A DNA stretch of 5,516 nt from Betaproteobacteria bacterium (GTDB lineage: Bacteria > Pseudomonadota > Gammaproteobacteria > Burkholderiales > SG8-39). Each line of letters starts with the position of its first letter. The first letter of the stretch is position 1. The DNA lies in contig VBDM01000083.1 of assembly GCA_005881355.1 (NCBI GenBank), positions 1 through 5,516 on the forward strand, in the 5' to 3' direction. A program made the translations under genes and the position numbers. Positions 1-5,516 of the stretch are shown in pieces. The notes below the pieces were generated by a model. It was not told the DNA's origin. It did no database searches and was given only the letters and a program-made list of their open reading frames with translations.

Positions 1-2
1 CC

Positions 3-608
3 CCGCTCGCGCGCCACTGCAAGCAGGTGGGGGCCGTTCTCGCCGACATGCATCTCGCCGGAAGGGGTTACGGAGGAAAGCTCGAGAACCCGCGGGGGCC
101 GAGGTGGTGGGGCGCGGCTGCGCGCGAGATCGCGCCTTTCCTCGATGAGGCGCGCCGCGAGCTCCTTGCCTCCGAGCTCGAATTCCAGGCGCTGCACCGC
201 GGGCTCGATCTGCCGCGCGGGCCGGTGCACGCGGATCTGTTCCGCGACAACGTGCTGTTAGAGGGAGACCGGATCGGCGGAGTGATCGACTTCTACTTCG
301 CCGGGATCGACGCGCTCATGTTCGATGTCGCGGTGACGATCAACGACTGGTGCGTCGACCCGGCCGGCGAGGTCGACGGCGAGCGCGCACGCGCGCTGCT
401 CGCCGCCTATCGGGCGGCGCGCGAATTCACCCAGGAGGAGCGGGAAGCCTGGCCGGTGCTGCTGCGCGCCGCGGCGCTGCGGTTCTGGGTGTCGCGTTTG
501 TACGATTTCTACCTGCCGCGCGCGGGCGAGCTCACGCACGCGCACGACCCGGAGCACTTTCGCAGAGTGCTCGAGGCCCGCCGCGCGCGCCCTTTTCCCC
601 TTGTCTGA
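3..608 (+). CDS. thrB: Homoserine kinase, ThrB type (5' partial)
   Basis: Phosphorylates L-homoserine with ATP to give O-phosphohomoserine, the step before threonine synthase, in the cytoplasm. The reading frame is open to the left edge, so the N-terminal part (roughly 115-120 residues of a usual ~315-320) is missing; 201 residues are visible. This is the aminoglycoside-phosphotransferase-fold ThrB, not the GHMP-type enzyme of enterics. The visible start has the conserved stretch HCKQVGAVLADMHLAGR. The catalytic loop HADLFRDN begins at base 228 (Brenner-type HxDxxxxN, with the Asp as likely catalytic base). It is followed by GVIDFYFAG with the metal-binding Asp, then the family-typical FDVAVTINDWC. 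The GTG at 27 is an internal Val codon, not the start, because family similarity continues upstream of it. The stop is TGA at 606-608. The BPSS1780-family gene follows on the same strand, an arrangement seen in other betaproteobacteria. Identification is firm. Confidence 0.95.
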   Translation, partial: PLARHCKQVGAVLADMHLAGRGYGGKLENPRGPRWWGAAAREIAPFLDEARRELLASELEFQALHRGLDLPRGPVHADLFRDNVLLEGDRIGGVIDFYFAGIDALMFDVAVTINDWCVDPAGEVDGERARALLAAYRAAREFTQEEREAWPVLLRAAALRFWVSRLYDFYLPRAGELTHAHDPEHFRRVLEARRARPFPLV

Positions 609-666
609 AACCGGCCGCCGGACCACACTTGCGCACGTGAGCTTGCCCGAATTTAGAGCCCAGGCG

Positions 667-1449
667 ATGCGCATCGTTCCCGCAAAGAACGGCTGGTTCT
701 GGGTCCTGAGGGGCTTCGCGCTCTTTCGCCAGAGCCCGGTGATGTGGCTGTTTCTGGTTTTCACCTACTGGGTCGCCGTGGCGTTCCTCGGCCAGATACG
801 CTACCTGGGCCTCGCGACCTCGACCGTGCTGCTGCCCGCGTTTTCGGTGAGCTTCATGGTTATGTGCGCGGTGCTCGAACGCGGGGAAATGTTGCGACCG
901 GCGTTGCTTTTCTCCGGCTTCCGAAACGAACTGCCCACGCTGATCGTGCTGGGCGTCCTGTACTTGCTGTCGATCGTGGCGGTGCTCGGGATCGCCTCGC
1001 TCGCCGACGCCGGCGTGCTGCTGCGATGGGTGCTCTCCGGCGAGCCTCCCCCGAAGGAGGCGCTTCTCGACGGCAGCCTCCTGCGCGCGATGATGATTGC
1101 TCCGCTGGCTGCCGTACCGATCCTGATGGCTTTCTGGTTTGCTCCCGTGCTCGCGGCCTGGAACCGGATGGGCGCTCTCCAAGCGCTTTTCTACAGCTTT
1201 TTCGCCGTGTGGCGGAATTGGCGGGCGTTCTTCGTCTACGCGGCGCTCGTCCTGACCGCGGTTTTTCTTGGTACGGGCGCCGCCGCGACCACGACCGGCG
1301 GAGAGATACAGACGCTGCGCTTCCTGTCGCTGATTCTTACGCTGCTCGCGCTGCCCACCGTATTCGCCAGCTTCTACGCGAGCTACCGGGACATCTTCCC
1401 CCCCGACCCGGTCCCGGCCGATCCGCCGTCGAATGCGACGGGCACGTAG
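667..1449 (+). CDS. BPSS1780 family membrane protein
   Basis: Integral inner-membrane protein of unknown function. With the ATG at 667 it has 260 residues and begins MRIVPAKNGW, matching the (R)xVPAxxGWxW opening of the BPSS1780 family. Six hydrophobic segments lie at about residues 24-42, 48-70, 90-112, 143-165, 187-205 and 217-239. The motif FWFAPVLAAW in segment 4 is also typical of the family. The C-terminus is a short Pro/Asp-rich tail. The frame is open further upstream: GTG at 637 and TTG at 601 (which would overlap thrB by 8 nt) are alternative starts. I prefer 667 because the conserved part begins there and a weak AGAG lies 8 nt before it. The 58-nt gap after thrB has no clear promoter, so the two are probably co-transcribed. 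Family assignment is from recall of sequence pattern; no biochemical role is known to me. Confidence 0.8.
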   Translation: MRIVPAKNGWFWVLRGFALFRQSPVMWLFLVFTYWVAVAFLGQIRYLGLATSTVLLPAFSVSFMVMCAVLERGEMLRPALLFSGFRNELPTLIVLGVLYLLSIVAVLGIASLADAGVLLRWVLSGEPPPKEALLDGSLLRAMMIAPLAAVPILMAFWFAPVLAAWNRMGALQALFYSFFAVWRNWRAFFVYAALVLTAVFLGTGAAATTTGGEIQTLRFLSLILTLLALPTVFASFYASYRDIFPPDPVPADPPSNATGT

Positions 1450-1462
1450 CCGCCCCTGATTC

Positions 1463-1471
1463 TGCTATCCT
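1463..1471 (+). promoter_or_regulatory. Candidate extended -10 promoter for the HIT gene
   Basis: TGCTATCCT fits the extended -10 form TGnTATnnT. It lies just after the stop of the membrane protein gene and about 40-50 nt before the HIT start. No TTGACA-like -35 is seen 16-18 nt upstream, which extended -10 promoters can do without. This is inference from sequence only. Confidence 0.4.
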
Positions 1472-1485
1472 TCGGCGCGAGGGCA

Positions 1486-1504
1486 GGCGCCCGCGCCGGG
1501 CGCC
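1486..1504 (+). other. GC hairpin in the presumed 5' leader of the HIT gene
   Basis: A perfect 7-bp inverted repeat, GGCGCCC (1486-1492) and GGGCGCC (1498-1504), encloses a 5-nt loop. It lies between the candidate promoter and the Shine-Dalgarno sequence. No T-run follows, so it is not a standard intrinsic terminator. It could shape the leader RNA, or be a chance product of high GC content. Confidence 0.35.
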
Positions 1505-1508
1505 GGCC

Positions 1509-1513
1509 GGGAG
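1509..1513 (+). promoter_or_regulatory. Shine-Dalgarno GGGAG that bears on the HIT start choice
   Basis: GGGAG directly abuts and overlaps the GTG at 1513, so it cannot serve that codon. It sits 8 nt before the in-frame TTG at 1522, an ideal spacing. This favours TTG 1522 as the real start, giving a protein beginning MIEKPCELC. A second purine run, AAAGG at 1516-1520, is too close to 1522 to matter. Confidence 0.45.
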
Positions 1514-1938
1514 TGAAAGGTTTGATCGAAAAACCCTGCGAGCTGTGCGACTCTCCGGGCGGGGATTTGCTCTGGCGGGACGCGTTTTGCCGTGTCGTGC
1601 TGGTCGATGATCCCGATTACCCGGGCTTCTGCCGGGTGGTCCTTGAACGGCACGTAAAGGAAATGACCGATCTTGTACCGCCTGAGCGCACGCGATTGAT
1701 GGATGCCGTATTCGCGACCGAGGCGGCGCTGCGCGAGCTCCTTCAGCCCGACAAGGTCAACCTCGCGAGCCTCGGCAACCTTACGCATCATCTTCACTGG
1801 CACGTGATCCCGCGACGCGAGGACGATCGCCATTTTCCCCGCCCGATCTGGGCCGAGCCTTCGCGAGCCCGCGTGCGGCGGCGCGCGGGCCCGGACCACC
1901 GCGCGCTCGGGCTCGCGCTGAAACAGCGGCTGGATTAA
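1513..1938 (+). CDS. HIT family protein (histidine-triad nucleotide hydrolase/transferase)
   Basis: Small cytoplasmic protein of the histidine-triad superfamily, whose members bind nucleotides and hydrolyse or transfer nucleotidyl groups; the substrate here is unknown. The GTG start gives 141 residues. A CxxC pair (C9, C12) near the N-terminus resembles the zinc knuckle of this subgroup. The core runs VNLASLGN (residues 82-89), then the triad H93-L-H95-W-H97-V followed by IPR, with H95 the likely nucleophile by family rule. After the triad comes DDRHFPRPIW, common in betaproteobacterial members, then an Arg-rich tail. The start is uncertain: GTG 1513 has no properly spaced Shine-Dalgarno, whereas TTG 1522 has one. 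The next gene begins 5 nt after the TAA stop, so the two are almost certainly in one operon. Family identity is firm; specific function is not known. Confidence 0.9.
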   Translation: MKGLIEKPCELCDSPGGDLLWRDAFCRVVLVDDPDYPGFCRVVLERHVKEMTDLVPPERTRLMDAVFATEAALRELLQPDKVNLASLGNLTHHLHWHVIPRREDDRHFPRPIWAEPSRARVRRRAGPDHRALGLALKQRLD

Positions 1939-1943
1939 CCCGC

Positions 1944-3536
1944 ATGGCGAACTTCGATCCCCCGACCATCAAGCCGGACGCCGCTCCGGAATTCAAAGAC
2001 TCGGCCGGTTGCGCCAAGTGGCTGCAGACCCTGCCGCTCGTGAACGTCGGCCCTTCCCACGACCGGATCCTCGGACAGCTCGAAGAGCTGAACGCCTGCA
2101 ACATCGCCCCGGCGGAGCGGCTCAAGATCATGGAGCTGCTGCGCGAACCGGTGACCTTCGTGCAAAAGGAGCTTTCCAAGAAGTTCTCCAACCGTCCGGC
2201 GCCGCTCGCGAAGCTCGAGCGCGAGATCTTCCACAAGGTGAACGCTCTGTGGGACGCGCTCTCAAACGGCTATCAACACTGCCTGAATGCGGCCGCCGGC
2301 GGCGCTTCCGGCGTGGGCGCGGGGCTCTTATGCCAGCGCGCCTTGTGGTGTACGGGGCAGAAGCTGGTGGCCTGTTACGGGGCCTATCAGGACGTCGGTG
2401 AGCGCGAATGGAAAATGCTCCACGGCGTCTATGTTTTCGCCGAGGAGCGGGACGTCGCCGACGACGATGTCGCGCACCCGGTCCACAAGGACGGGAAGAC
2501 CAACTGCATCGAGACCTATGCTCAGGTCCTGCTGCTCCATCTCGCCAGCCCCAGCAAGCTCACGCCCCGCCAGATCGAGCTCATTTCGCTGTGGATCGAG
2601 AGCTGGACGCGCAAGATCTCGATCGGGCCGGTAGCGAGTACCCCAGGCGACGGTCCCGCGCCGCTCGTCGTCGATCTGGCTGGCGCAGCCGGCGCCTCGC
2701 GCCGCGCCGCGGAGGGCGAAAAAATCCGCACTCTTGATGTCCATGAAGTCGGCGAGAGCTTGCGCAAACGCGTCGGCCTGCTGAAGAAGGGCGAGACCCC
2801 GGCGGCGCTCGGCCTCGGCGAGGACGTTACCGCTTCTCTTGCGCAAAGCCTGCTCGTGATGCTCCATCGGCGATGGTGCGAGGACGGGCAGTCGCGGGCG
2901 TATCCGCGACGCGGCGCGAGCGGCACCGCCCAGATCTGCTCCGGGATGGCGGCGGTGCAGCAGTTCGTCACCGGCGGCACATTCCGCATGCCGGGCGCGT
3001 TCCGGGAGCTGTCTCAGGTGCAGCACGAGCAGATCGCGACCCTCGGGCGCGTCGTCACGCGCCAGGACGAGCGCGTCCCCGCGCAGAATTTCGTCGCGGA
3101 GACCTGGCAGATCAAGGACGAGAGCGCATCCGGGGTAAGGCTCCAGCGCATCGATCCGGCGGCGACTTCGCGCCTGGTGCTCGGTCAGCTGCTCGGGATC
3201 CGGCTCGCCGACGCGAAAGCCTTTCTTCTATGTACGGTCCGGTGGCTGTCGGTTTCGCAGCAATTCGAGCTGTGCATCGGCGTGCAGATCCTTCCCGGCG
3301 TTCCCCTCGGGGTCGCGGTCCGGGGGGCATTTGCCTCAAGCGAGCCTTACGCACCGGCCCTCATGCTGCCGGCGGTTGCCGCCCTCAAGGCCCCCGAGAC
3401 GCTCGTCCTGCCGTCAGGCTGGTTCAAGCCGGAGCGGGCGATCGAGGTGTACACCGACAACGCGCGACAGGTGCGGCTCGCATCGGTCGTCGACCGCGGC
3501 GCCGATTTCGAGCGAGTCACGTTCGAGGCGGTTTAG
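1944..3536 (+). CDS. Unnamed 530-aa protein with helical N-terminal region and PilZ-like C-terminal domain
   Basis: I recognise no named gene. The ATG at 1944 follows the HIT stop by 5 nt, with a weak GGA 9 nt upstream. Residues 20-115 look helical and contain WLQTLPLVNV and an LxxLN...ERLxxxELLREPV pattern. Residues 120-225 continue as predicted helices with several Cys and Trp. Residues 230-300 form a linker rich in Gly, Ala and charged residues. Residues about 365-455 resemble a PilZ domain: overlapping RxxxR motifs (R369-R373 and R373-R377), 18 residues, then D392-E-S-A-S-G397 (the DxSxxG motif) preceded by W388, then GQLLGIRL, VRW at 432-434 and IGVQIL at 445-450. These are the elements that bind cyclic-di-GMP in PilZ proteins. 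A beta-rich tail follows to residue 530. No signal peptide or membrane segment is seen, so it is probably cytoplasmic. A c-di-GMP-responsive role is inference; the output, partner and link to the HIT protein are unknown. The coding region is certain, the domain call moderate. Confidence 0.75.
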   Translation: MANFDPPTIKPDAAPEFKDSAGCAKWLQTLPLVNVGPSHDRILGQLEELNACNIAPAERLKIMELLREPVTFVQKELSKKFSNRPAPLAKLEREIFHKVNALWDALSNGYQHCLNAAAGGASGVGAGLLCQRALWCTGQKLVACYGAYQDVGEREWKMLHGVYVFAEERDVADDDVAHPVHKDGKTNCIETYAQVLLLHLASPSKLTPRQIELISLWIESWTRKISIGPVASTPGDGPAPLVVDLAGAAGASRRAAEGEKIRTLDVHEVGESLRKRVGLLKKGETPAALGLGEDVTASLAQSLLVMLHRRWCEDGQSRAYPRRGASGTAQICSGMAAVQQFVTGGTFRMPGAFRELSQVQHEQIATLGRVVTRQDERVPAQNFVAETWQIKDESASGVRLQRIDPAATSRLVLGQLLGIRLADAKAFLLCTVRWLSVSQQFELCIGVQILPGVPLGVAVRGAFASSEPYAPALMLPAVAALKAPETLVLPSGWFKPERAIEVYTDNARQVRLASVVDRGADFERVTFEAV

Positions 3537-3573
3537 GATCTCGCCGCCGTTCGTTCGCCGTCGCGAGCGCGCC

Positions 3574-3942
3574 ATGGCAGCCGCGGACAGACCGACTCCG
3601 ACCGAGATCAAGCTGCACCAGAAATCCCGGGTGCTCGAGATTTCGTTTTCCGACGGCAGCCGCTTCGAGCTGCCCTACGAGTTCCTGCGCGTGTACTCTC
3701 CTTCGGCTGAAGTCCGCGGCCACGGGCCGGGACAGGAAGTCCTCCAGGCCGGCAAGAAGGAGGTCGATATCCTGAGCCTCGAGCCGGTGGGCAGCTACGC
3801 GGTGCAGCCGCATTTTTCCGACGGGCACGGTACCGGGATCTATTCGTGGGACTATCTGCACGAGCTCGGCGTCAACCGCGCATCTCTTTGGCACGCCTAT
3901 CTCAAGCGACTCGAAGCCGCCGGAGCGCGCCGCGAGCCTTGA
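3574..3942 (+). CDS. DUF971 protein (gamma-butyrobetaine hydroxylase N-terminal-like domain)
   Basis: Stand-alone single-domain protein of 122 residues from ATG 3574. The same fold occurs as the N-terminal domain of gamma-butyrobetaine and trimethyllysine hydroxylases and in some Mrp/ApbC-linked proteins; the role of the solo form is unknown. Recognised by TEIKLHQKSRVLEISFSDG, ELPYEFLRVYSPSAEVRGHG and FSDGHGTGIYSWDYLHELG, which are near-invariant patterns in betaproteobacterial members. The zinc-binding CxCxxC of the eukaryotic domain is here S42-P-S44-A-E-V47, and the protein has no Cys at all, although the later His (H85) is kept. It lies 37 nt after the PilZ-like gene and 48 nt before ubiE; from memory the DUF971-ubiE pairing is common in this class and suggests, without proof, a link to quinone synthesis. 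No clear Shine-Dalgarno precedes the ATG. The frame is open upstream, but conserved sequence begins only at about residue 9. Confidence 0.9.
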   Translation: MAAADRPTPTEIKLHQKSRVLEISFSDGSRFELPYEFLRVYSPSAEVRGHGPGQEVLQAGKKEVDILSLEPVGSYAVQPHFSDGHGTGIYSWDYLHELGVNRASLWHAYLKRLEAAGARREP

Positions 3943-3975
3943 GCGGGTGAGGGTGTGCCCCCTTTTTCGCCAACC

Positions 3976-3984
3976 TGCTAGCAT
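3976..3984 (+). promoter_or_regulatory. Candidate extended -10 promoter driving ubiE
   Basis: TGCTAGCAT matches the extended -10 form TGnTAnnnT (core TAGCAT, 3979-3984). Seven nucleotides after its last base is the G of the ubiE GTG start at 3991, so transcription would begin at or next to the start codon. There is no convincing -35 element 16-18 nt upstream. Inference from sequence. Confidence 0.45.
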
Positions 3985-3990
3985 GTTCGC

Positions 3991-4722
3991 GTGAGTCGAA
4001 CCCACTTCGGATACCACAGCATCGGCGAGGCCGAGAAGGCCCGGCGCGTCGCCGGCGTGTTCTCGTCGGTTGCGGCCAAGTACGACCTGATGAACGACCT
4101 GATGTCGGCGGGGCTGCACCGGCTCTGGAAGGCTTTCGCCGTGACGCTCGCTTGCGTGCGCGAGGGCGAGCGCGTGCTCGATGTCGCCGCCGGATCCGGC
4201 GATCTGGCGCTCGAATTCGCGAGGCGCGCCGGGGCGAGCGGAGAAGTATGGCTCACCGACGTCAACCGCGAGATGCTGGAGCGCGGACGCGATCGCCTTC
4301 TGGACCGGGGCCGGCCCATCCCCGCGGTGCAGTGCGACGCCGAGCGGCTGCCGTTTCCTTCGGATTATTTCGACTGCGTGAGCGTCGCCTTTGGCCTGCG
4401 CAACATGACGCACAAGGACGCGGCGCTCGCCGAGATGCGGCGCGTGCTCAGGCCCGGGGGAAGGCTCCTCGTGCTCGAGTTTTCGCGCGTGTGGCGGCCG
4501 CTCGCCAAGGCCTACGACTGGTACTCGTTCAACGTGCTGCCGTGGCTCGGCAAGGCGGTGGCGGGCGACGAGGCCGCCTATCGCTACCTCGCCGAATCGA
4601 TCCGCATGCACCCCGACCAGGTGACCCTGAAGGGCATGCTGGAACGGGCGGGACTCGAGAACGTCGAATATTTCAACCTGAGCGCCGGTATCGCGGCGTT
4701 GCATCGAGGCTACAAATTCTGA
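3991..4722 (+). CDS. ubiE: UbiE, ubiquinone/menaquinone C-methyltransferase
   Basis: SAM-dependent C-methyltransferase that methylates 2-polyprenyl-6-methoxy-1,4-benzoquinol in ubiquinone synthesis and demethylmenaquinol in menaquinone synthesis; cytoplasmic or membrane-associated. 243 residues, close to the usual ~250. THFGY near the N-terminus aligns with THFGF of E. coli UbiE and supports GTG 3991. Next come the family signature with YDLMNDLMS and GLHRLWK (residues 31-47), SAM motif I VLDVAAGSGD (62-71; AGGTGD in E. coli), the acidic D90 at the end of strand 2, the post-motif DAERLPFP, RVLRPGGRLLVLEFS (151-165), YRYLAESIRMHPDQ (197-210) and the C-terminal ALHRGYKF. No Shine-Dalgarno lies before the GTG, and a promoter candidate places the transcript start at the codon itself. 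The Tim44-like gene follows after 16 nt, probably in the same operon. Identification is firm. Confidence 0.97.
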   Translation: MSRTHFGYHSIGEAEKARRVAGVFSSVAAKYDLMNDLMSAGLHRLWKAFAVTLACVREGERVLDVAAGSGDLALEFARRAGASGEVWLTDVNREMLERGRDRLLDRGRPIPAVQCDAERLPFPSDYFDCVSVAFGLRNMTHKDAALAEMRRVLRPGGRLLVLEFSRVWRPLAKAYDWYSFNVLPWLGKAVAGDEAAYRYLAESIRMHPDQVTLKGMLERAGLENVEYFNLSAGIAALHRGYKF

Positions 4723-4726
4723 GCCG

Positions 4727-4732
4727 AAGGGG
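4727..4732 (+). promoter_or_regulatory. Strong Shine-Dalgarno for the Tim44-like gene
   Basis: AAGGGG ends 6 nt before ATG 4739 and fixes that start. It is the best ribosome binding site in the window and contrasts with its absence before ubiE. Confidence 0.6.
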
Positions 4733-4738
4733 AAAGCC

Positions 4739-5516
4739 ATGGGGAAACTCACCGTTTCGTTGATCGTGCTCGCGCTCGGTGCGGGTCTGTGGTCGGACGG
4801 CGCAGAGGCGGCCCGGCTGGGGGGCGGCCGCAGTCTCGGAGCGCAGCGCCAGATCACCACGCCCCCGAAGCAGGCGACGCCCCCGGTGCAGCAGCCGGCG
4901 CCCCAGCCTTCAGGCGCCGGCCGTTGGCTCGCCCCCCTTGCAGGGCTCGCTGCGGGGCTTGGCCTCGGGTGGCTGTTCGCGCAGGGAGGTTTCGCGGAAG
5001 TGCTCGGTGCGCTCCTCATGGCCCTTCTTGCCGGCGTGGCGGTGTTCGCCTTCATGCGCATCTTGCCAAGACAGCAGGCGCCTCAGACGCGCTACTCCGG
5101 TCTGGGCGGCGGGACGGCGGCTGCGCCGCCGCTGCACGGCAACGCGGGCGAGGGAGCGGAGTACCGCAGCCGGTTCGTCGCCAGCGTCCCGGCCGGATTC
5201 GATGTCGAGCGTTTCCTGAGCGAGGCGAAGCGCAACTTCGTGCGCCTGCAGGAAGCCAACGATCGCGGCGACCTCGCGCTGCTTCGCGAAGTGACGACCG
5301 GGGATTTGTTCGACGCGCTCAAGGACGACGTTGCCTCGCACCCGGACTCCCAAACCGACGTGGTGACGCTGAATGCCGCGCTTCTGGAGCTCGTAACCGA
5401 AGGCGGGCTGCACTGGGCGAGCGTGCGCTTCTCCGGCTCGATCCGCGACCAGGCGGGCGCGCCGGCCGGGCCGTTCGACGAGATCTGGAATCTGCAAAAG
5501 CCCGTGGACGGGCCCT
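4739..5516 (+). CDS. Tim44-like domain protein, exported/membrane (3' partial)
   Basis: The frame is open from ATG 4739 to the right edge (259 residues visible), so the C-terminus, probably a few tens of residues, is missing. Residues 1-24 form a signal peptide with a hydrophobic core (LTVSLIVLALGAGLW) and a likely cut after GAEA, followed by ARLGGGRSLGAQRQ, the usual mature start in betaproteobacterial homologues. A Pro/Gln-rich linker (about 41-58) leads to two hydrophobic segments (about 64-82 and 84-106), another low-complexity linker, and the start of a Tim44-like domain at FDVERFLSEAKRNFVRLQEANDRGDLALLREVTTGDLFDAL (residues 154-194). Tim44 domains belong to an NTF2-like fold; in mitochondria the protein links the translocon to Hsp70, but the bacterial role is unknown. 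It lies 16 nt after ubiE with a strong Shine-Dalgarno. Related loci continue with ubiJ and ubiB, suggesting a role near membrane quinone assembly, which is inference. Family call is good. Confidence 0.88.
   Translation, partial: MGKLTVSLIVLALGAGLWSDGAEAARLGGGRSLGAQRQITTPPKQATPPVQQPAPQPSGAGRWLAPLAGLAAGLGLGWLFAQGGFAEVLGALLMALLAGVAVFAFMRILPRQQAPQTRYSGLGGGTAAAPPLHGNAGEGAEYRSRFVASVPAGFDVERFLSEAKRNFVRLQEANDRGDLALLREVTTGDLFDALKDDVASHPDSQTDVVTLNAALLELVTEGGLHWASVRFSGSIRDQAGAPAGPFDEIWNLQKPVDGP

Noticed and set aside
258..1182. Two long minus-strand open frames (258-764 and 532-1182) opposite thrB and the membrane protein gene
   Set aside because: They have Arg/His/Gln-rich translations without family features and are antisense to well-supported genes.
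2873..3775. Long + strand frame overlapping the PilZ-like gene and DUF971
   Set aside because: It is an Arg/Ala/Gly-rich shadow frame; the overlapping frames carry the conserved motifs.
3949..3967. Terminator-like GAGGG...CCCTT followed by TTT between DUF971 and ubiE
   Set aside because: The stem is only 4-5 bp including a G-T pair, and the T-run partly belongs to the stem. Too weak to call as a terminator.
3983..3994. Three-codon mini-ORF ATGTTCGCGTGA whose stop overlaps the ubiE GTG
   Set aside because: It has no Shine-Dalgarno, and its ATG overlaps the promoter -10 candidate, so it would not be in the RNA if transcription starts at 3991. Probably chance.
3517..5061. Very long open frame (514 codons) on the minus strand opposite the DUF971, ubiE and Tim44-like genes
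   Set aside because: Its translation has low-complexity Arg/Pro/Ala/His-rich composition and no recognisable motif, and it lies fully opposite three genes with strong family matches. Long antisense frames are expected in GC-rich coding DNA.
4779..5219. Open frame inside the Tim44-like gene, + strand
   Set aside because: The frame starting at 4739 has a signal peptide, membrane segments, a Tim44-like domain and a strong Shine-Dalgarno. This one is Arg/Ser-rich with no features.
1..5516. Search for CRISPR arrays, tRNA genes, insertion sequence ends and tandem repeats
   Set aside because: No regularly spaced direct repeats, tRNA-like cloverleaf, transposase fragment or flanking inverted repeats were seen; nearly all bases lie in ordinary coding genes.

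Overview
The window is GC-rich and densely coded, with every supported gene on the + strand. Gene content and order point to a betaproteobacterium (Burkholderiales, Rhodocyclales or Nitrosomonadales-like). The evidence is a ThrB-type homoserine kinase next to a BPSS1780-family membrane protein, and a HIT / DUF971 / UbiE / Tim44-like series that, from memory, is typical of ubiquinone loci in that class. No rRNA, tRNA, CRISPR array, insertion sequence or phage gene is visible, and no intergenic gap exceeds about 65 bases.

Layout: (1) 3-608, the C-terminal two thirds of homoserine kinase (threonine biosynthesis), cut by the left edge. (2) 667-1449, a six-helix inner-membrane protein of the BPSS1780 family. 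(3) 1450-1521, a short regulatory gap with an extended -10 promoter candidate, a GC-rich hairpin and a Shine-Dalgarno sequence. (4) 1513-1938, a HIT-family nucleotide-binding protein, then 5 nt later (5) 1944-3536, a 530-residue protein of no recognised name. Its C-terminal part has the hallmarks of a PilZ domain, including RxxxR and DxSxxG, so it is a candidate cyclic-di-GMP receptor. (6) 3574-3942, a DUF971 (gamma-butyrobetaine-hydroxylase N-terminal-like) protein whose zinc-ligand cysteines are replaced. (7) 3991-4722, UbiE, the C-methyltransferase of ubiquinone/menaquinone synthesis, possibly made from a leaderless mRNA. (8) 4739 to the right edge, a secreted or membrane-anchored Tim44-like protein, cut by the window.

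The genes fall into at least three likely transcription units: thrB with the membrane protein; HIT with the PilZ-like gene and probably DUF971; and ubiE with the Tim44-like gene. In related genomes the last series is often followed by ubiJ (SCP2) and ubiB, which would be expected just past the right edge. The most notable item is the PilZ-like protein inserted between housekeeping genes. The rest is conserved core chromosome rather than an accessory island.
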